Below, one piece after another: positions 63,901-64,000 of a stretch of DNA of 64,000 nucleotides. This DNA comes from JBBSOK01 sp965219125 (GTDB taxonomy: Bacteria > Bacteroidota > Bacteroidia > Flavobacteriales > Flavobacteriaceae): positions 186,001 through 250,000 of the forward strand of contig CBDCMO010000001.1 of NCBI GenBank assembly GCA_965219125.1, read 5' to 3'. Position numbers and translations under genes: made by a program. Below the pieces are notes generated by a model, which worked only from the letters and a program-made list of their open reading frames with translations, did no database searches and had not been told where the DNA came from. How positions within the stretch are numbered: the first letter of the stretch is position 1; each line of letters starts with the position of its first letter.

Positions 63901-64000
63901 GTATTGATTTTTATCTGTAACAGAATAAAGTATTTGCCATAATCTAATCTCTAATTCTTGATTCAGTTTGTTCTTATCAATCTTTTCCAGTTTTGGACTT
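60973..64000 (-). CDS. cas9: Cas9, type II-C (C-terminal ~1008 residues; 5' end outside)
   Basis: The frame is open through the right edge: codons upstream of 63774 read KKEYGAYSEKAIRKLLSVMR and further NQELEIRLWQILYSV. Visible parts are the end of the REC lobe, RuvC-II (DEIHVEIGRDLKNPKK), HNH with catalytic His (YEIEHIIPQSKFLDNSF, then NKLKDNRTAYGF), RuvC-III (HHAMDAIIIAAATRQH) and a C-terminal PAM-interacting region. RuvC-I and the Arg-rich bridge helix lie outside. With cas1-cas2 and no csn2/cas4 in view, the locus is type II-C. It is the RNA-guided DNA nuclease of the system. Confidence 0.97.
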   Translation of the reverse strand, partial: SPKLEKIDKNKLNQELEIRLWQILYSVTDKNQYETAIRKIAAENNFSEETIQKLIKAPIIKKEYGAYSEKAIRKLLSVMRLGKYWDISKINIKTTERINSLIDGEFLDGIKNNVREKLVDFNTVNEFQGLPLWLASYVVYDKHSEVDVTIWNTTKDLDDFVHSFKQHSLRNPIVEQILLETYRTVSDIWKQYAKKSNIPFKTEIDEKTKKEIKVYERIFDEIHVEIGRDLKNPKKVRERIYDNNNTQKNTNQRISKLLFELKNDGVEAVNPKSKSQFEKLKIFEDGILSSFSEKELKDITLDKKQTVYSISRNSNPSTSEIIKYKAWLEQKYQSPYTGLIIPLSDLFTDKYEIEHIIPQSKFLDNSFKNKIVCETEVNKLKDNRTAYGFILEFAESEVPLNFPKNGRTTVKIFSKTDYESFVKQNYSGRKKDNLLQDEINQSFTEQQKTNMRYISKVALKALSNIVREEKEQESTSKNCIPVQGSVTAILRKEWGLSNVWNLLMTPRFKRLNLLTSGDENDGLFGRYPIIDGQKKNFFLPDVPIEFKTDFDIKRIDHRHHAMDAIIIAAATRQHINYINNDHAKENTKRYDLGLVLRDTKEIQKKDHLTGNTTEHIVLGNYKKPWTNFTVDAKDSLNEIIISFKQNLRTINKNINNYQSFKDENRNLRFDKNGNPKKANTRQISGNGSGNKKNYAVRKPMHEDTYYGILKNGKDEGRLVIRKTIDTSFDEKKIKDISSGSVRKILLNHLKQDKYQNQVDEKGKEIIATELAFSVEGIEDMNNNLLILNDGRFHHPIYKARITFEKGKKFPIREIENKDGEVQLTKFVKSASGTNLYFCIYKNKDGERKYYVPNFEEILEIQKSEINLPLKQKKNVPENHPEFPNFKLLFYLQPNDLVFVPNEEEAISNNISFDTIDYSKLYKFVDGSGTTANFIPMYSSTVIYNVKQNSERKIFAEKYDLDFNELIKNEYGLGSPQLKNQNTIEGVQVKSLCWKLKIDRLGNITKVTK

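Overview
The window looks like a chromosomal segment of a marine or freshwater Flavobacteriaceae-type Bacteroidetes (low G+C). The evidence is: type IX secretion (T9SS) outer-surface proteins with the family's C-terminal sorting domains, a PorP/SprF-type protein, SusC-like TonB receptor architecture, DUF4295 next to rpmB-rpmG, and many promoters of the Bacteroidetes form TTG-N19/20-TAnnTTTG. Most of the window is ordinary housekeeping chromosome. The right end, from about 52 kb on, is accessory and defence DNA.

Left part (1-7.4 kb): the 3' end of a giant DUF11-repeat surface adhesin with a T9SS type B sorting domain, then a PorP/SprF-like protein and a TPR/PD40/OmpA protein. An idi-queD-like-manA run follows. 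7.4-19.9 kb: small lipoproteins, an alpha/beta hydrolase behind a membrane protein that seems to carry a nonsense codon, an S1/P1 nuclease, AlkB-like oxygenase, DUF72, DoxX-like protein, htpG, an unrecognised winged-helix-like protein next to a tRNA/tmRNA-like element with facing promoters, a TetR-like regulator and an ABC1/UbiB-type kinase.

20-43 kb: KAS III, CoA-binding protein, sodium:solute symporter, a BNR/VPS10-type T9SS cargo protein, recR, a glycosyltransferase, a 2-oxoacid dehydrogenase E2, a DnaQ-like exonuclease - FAH hydrolase - Hpt protein - cinA run, rpmB-rpmG-DUF4295-ftsY, an S9 peptidase, a class C beta-lactamase-like lipoprotein, rimO, a ParE-type toxin-antitoxin pair, a second glycosyltransferase and a DUF808 protein. 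43-52 kb: a complete RND efflux operon (adaptor, pump, TolC) and a TonB-dependent receptor.

52-64 kb: a higBA toxin-antitoxin module bracketed by imperfect direct repeats, an ABC-F ATPase, and a type II-C CRISPR-Cas locus. The locus has an array of about 58 repeat units (46-bp repeat, mostly 30-bp spacers) and cas2, cas1 and the C-terminal two thirds of cas9, the latter running off the right edge. The cas genes read leftwards; the array is oriented so that crRNAs read rightwards, towards cas2. The repeat appears to carry its own promoter. The array contains duplicated spacers, internally deleted repeats and scrambled blocks, and REP-like palindromes lie between cas1 and cas2. No tracrRNA is visible in the window; it is probably to the right of base 64000.
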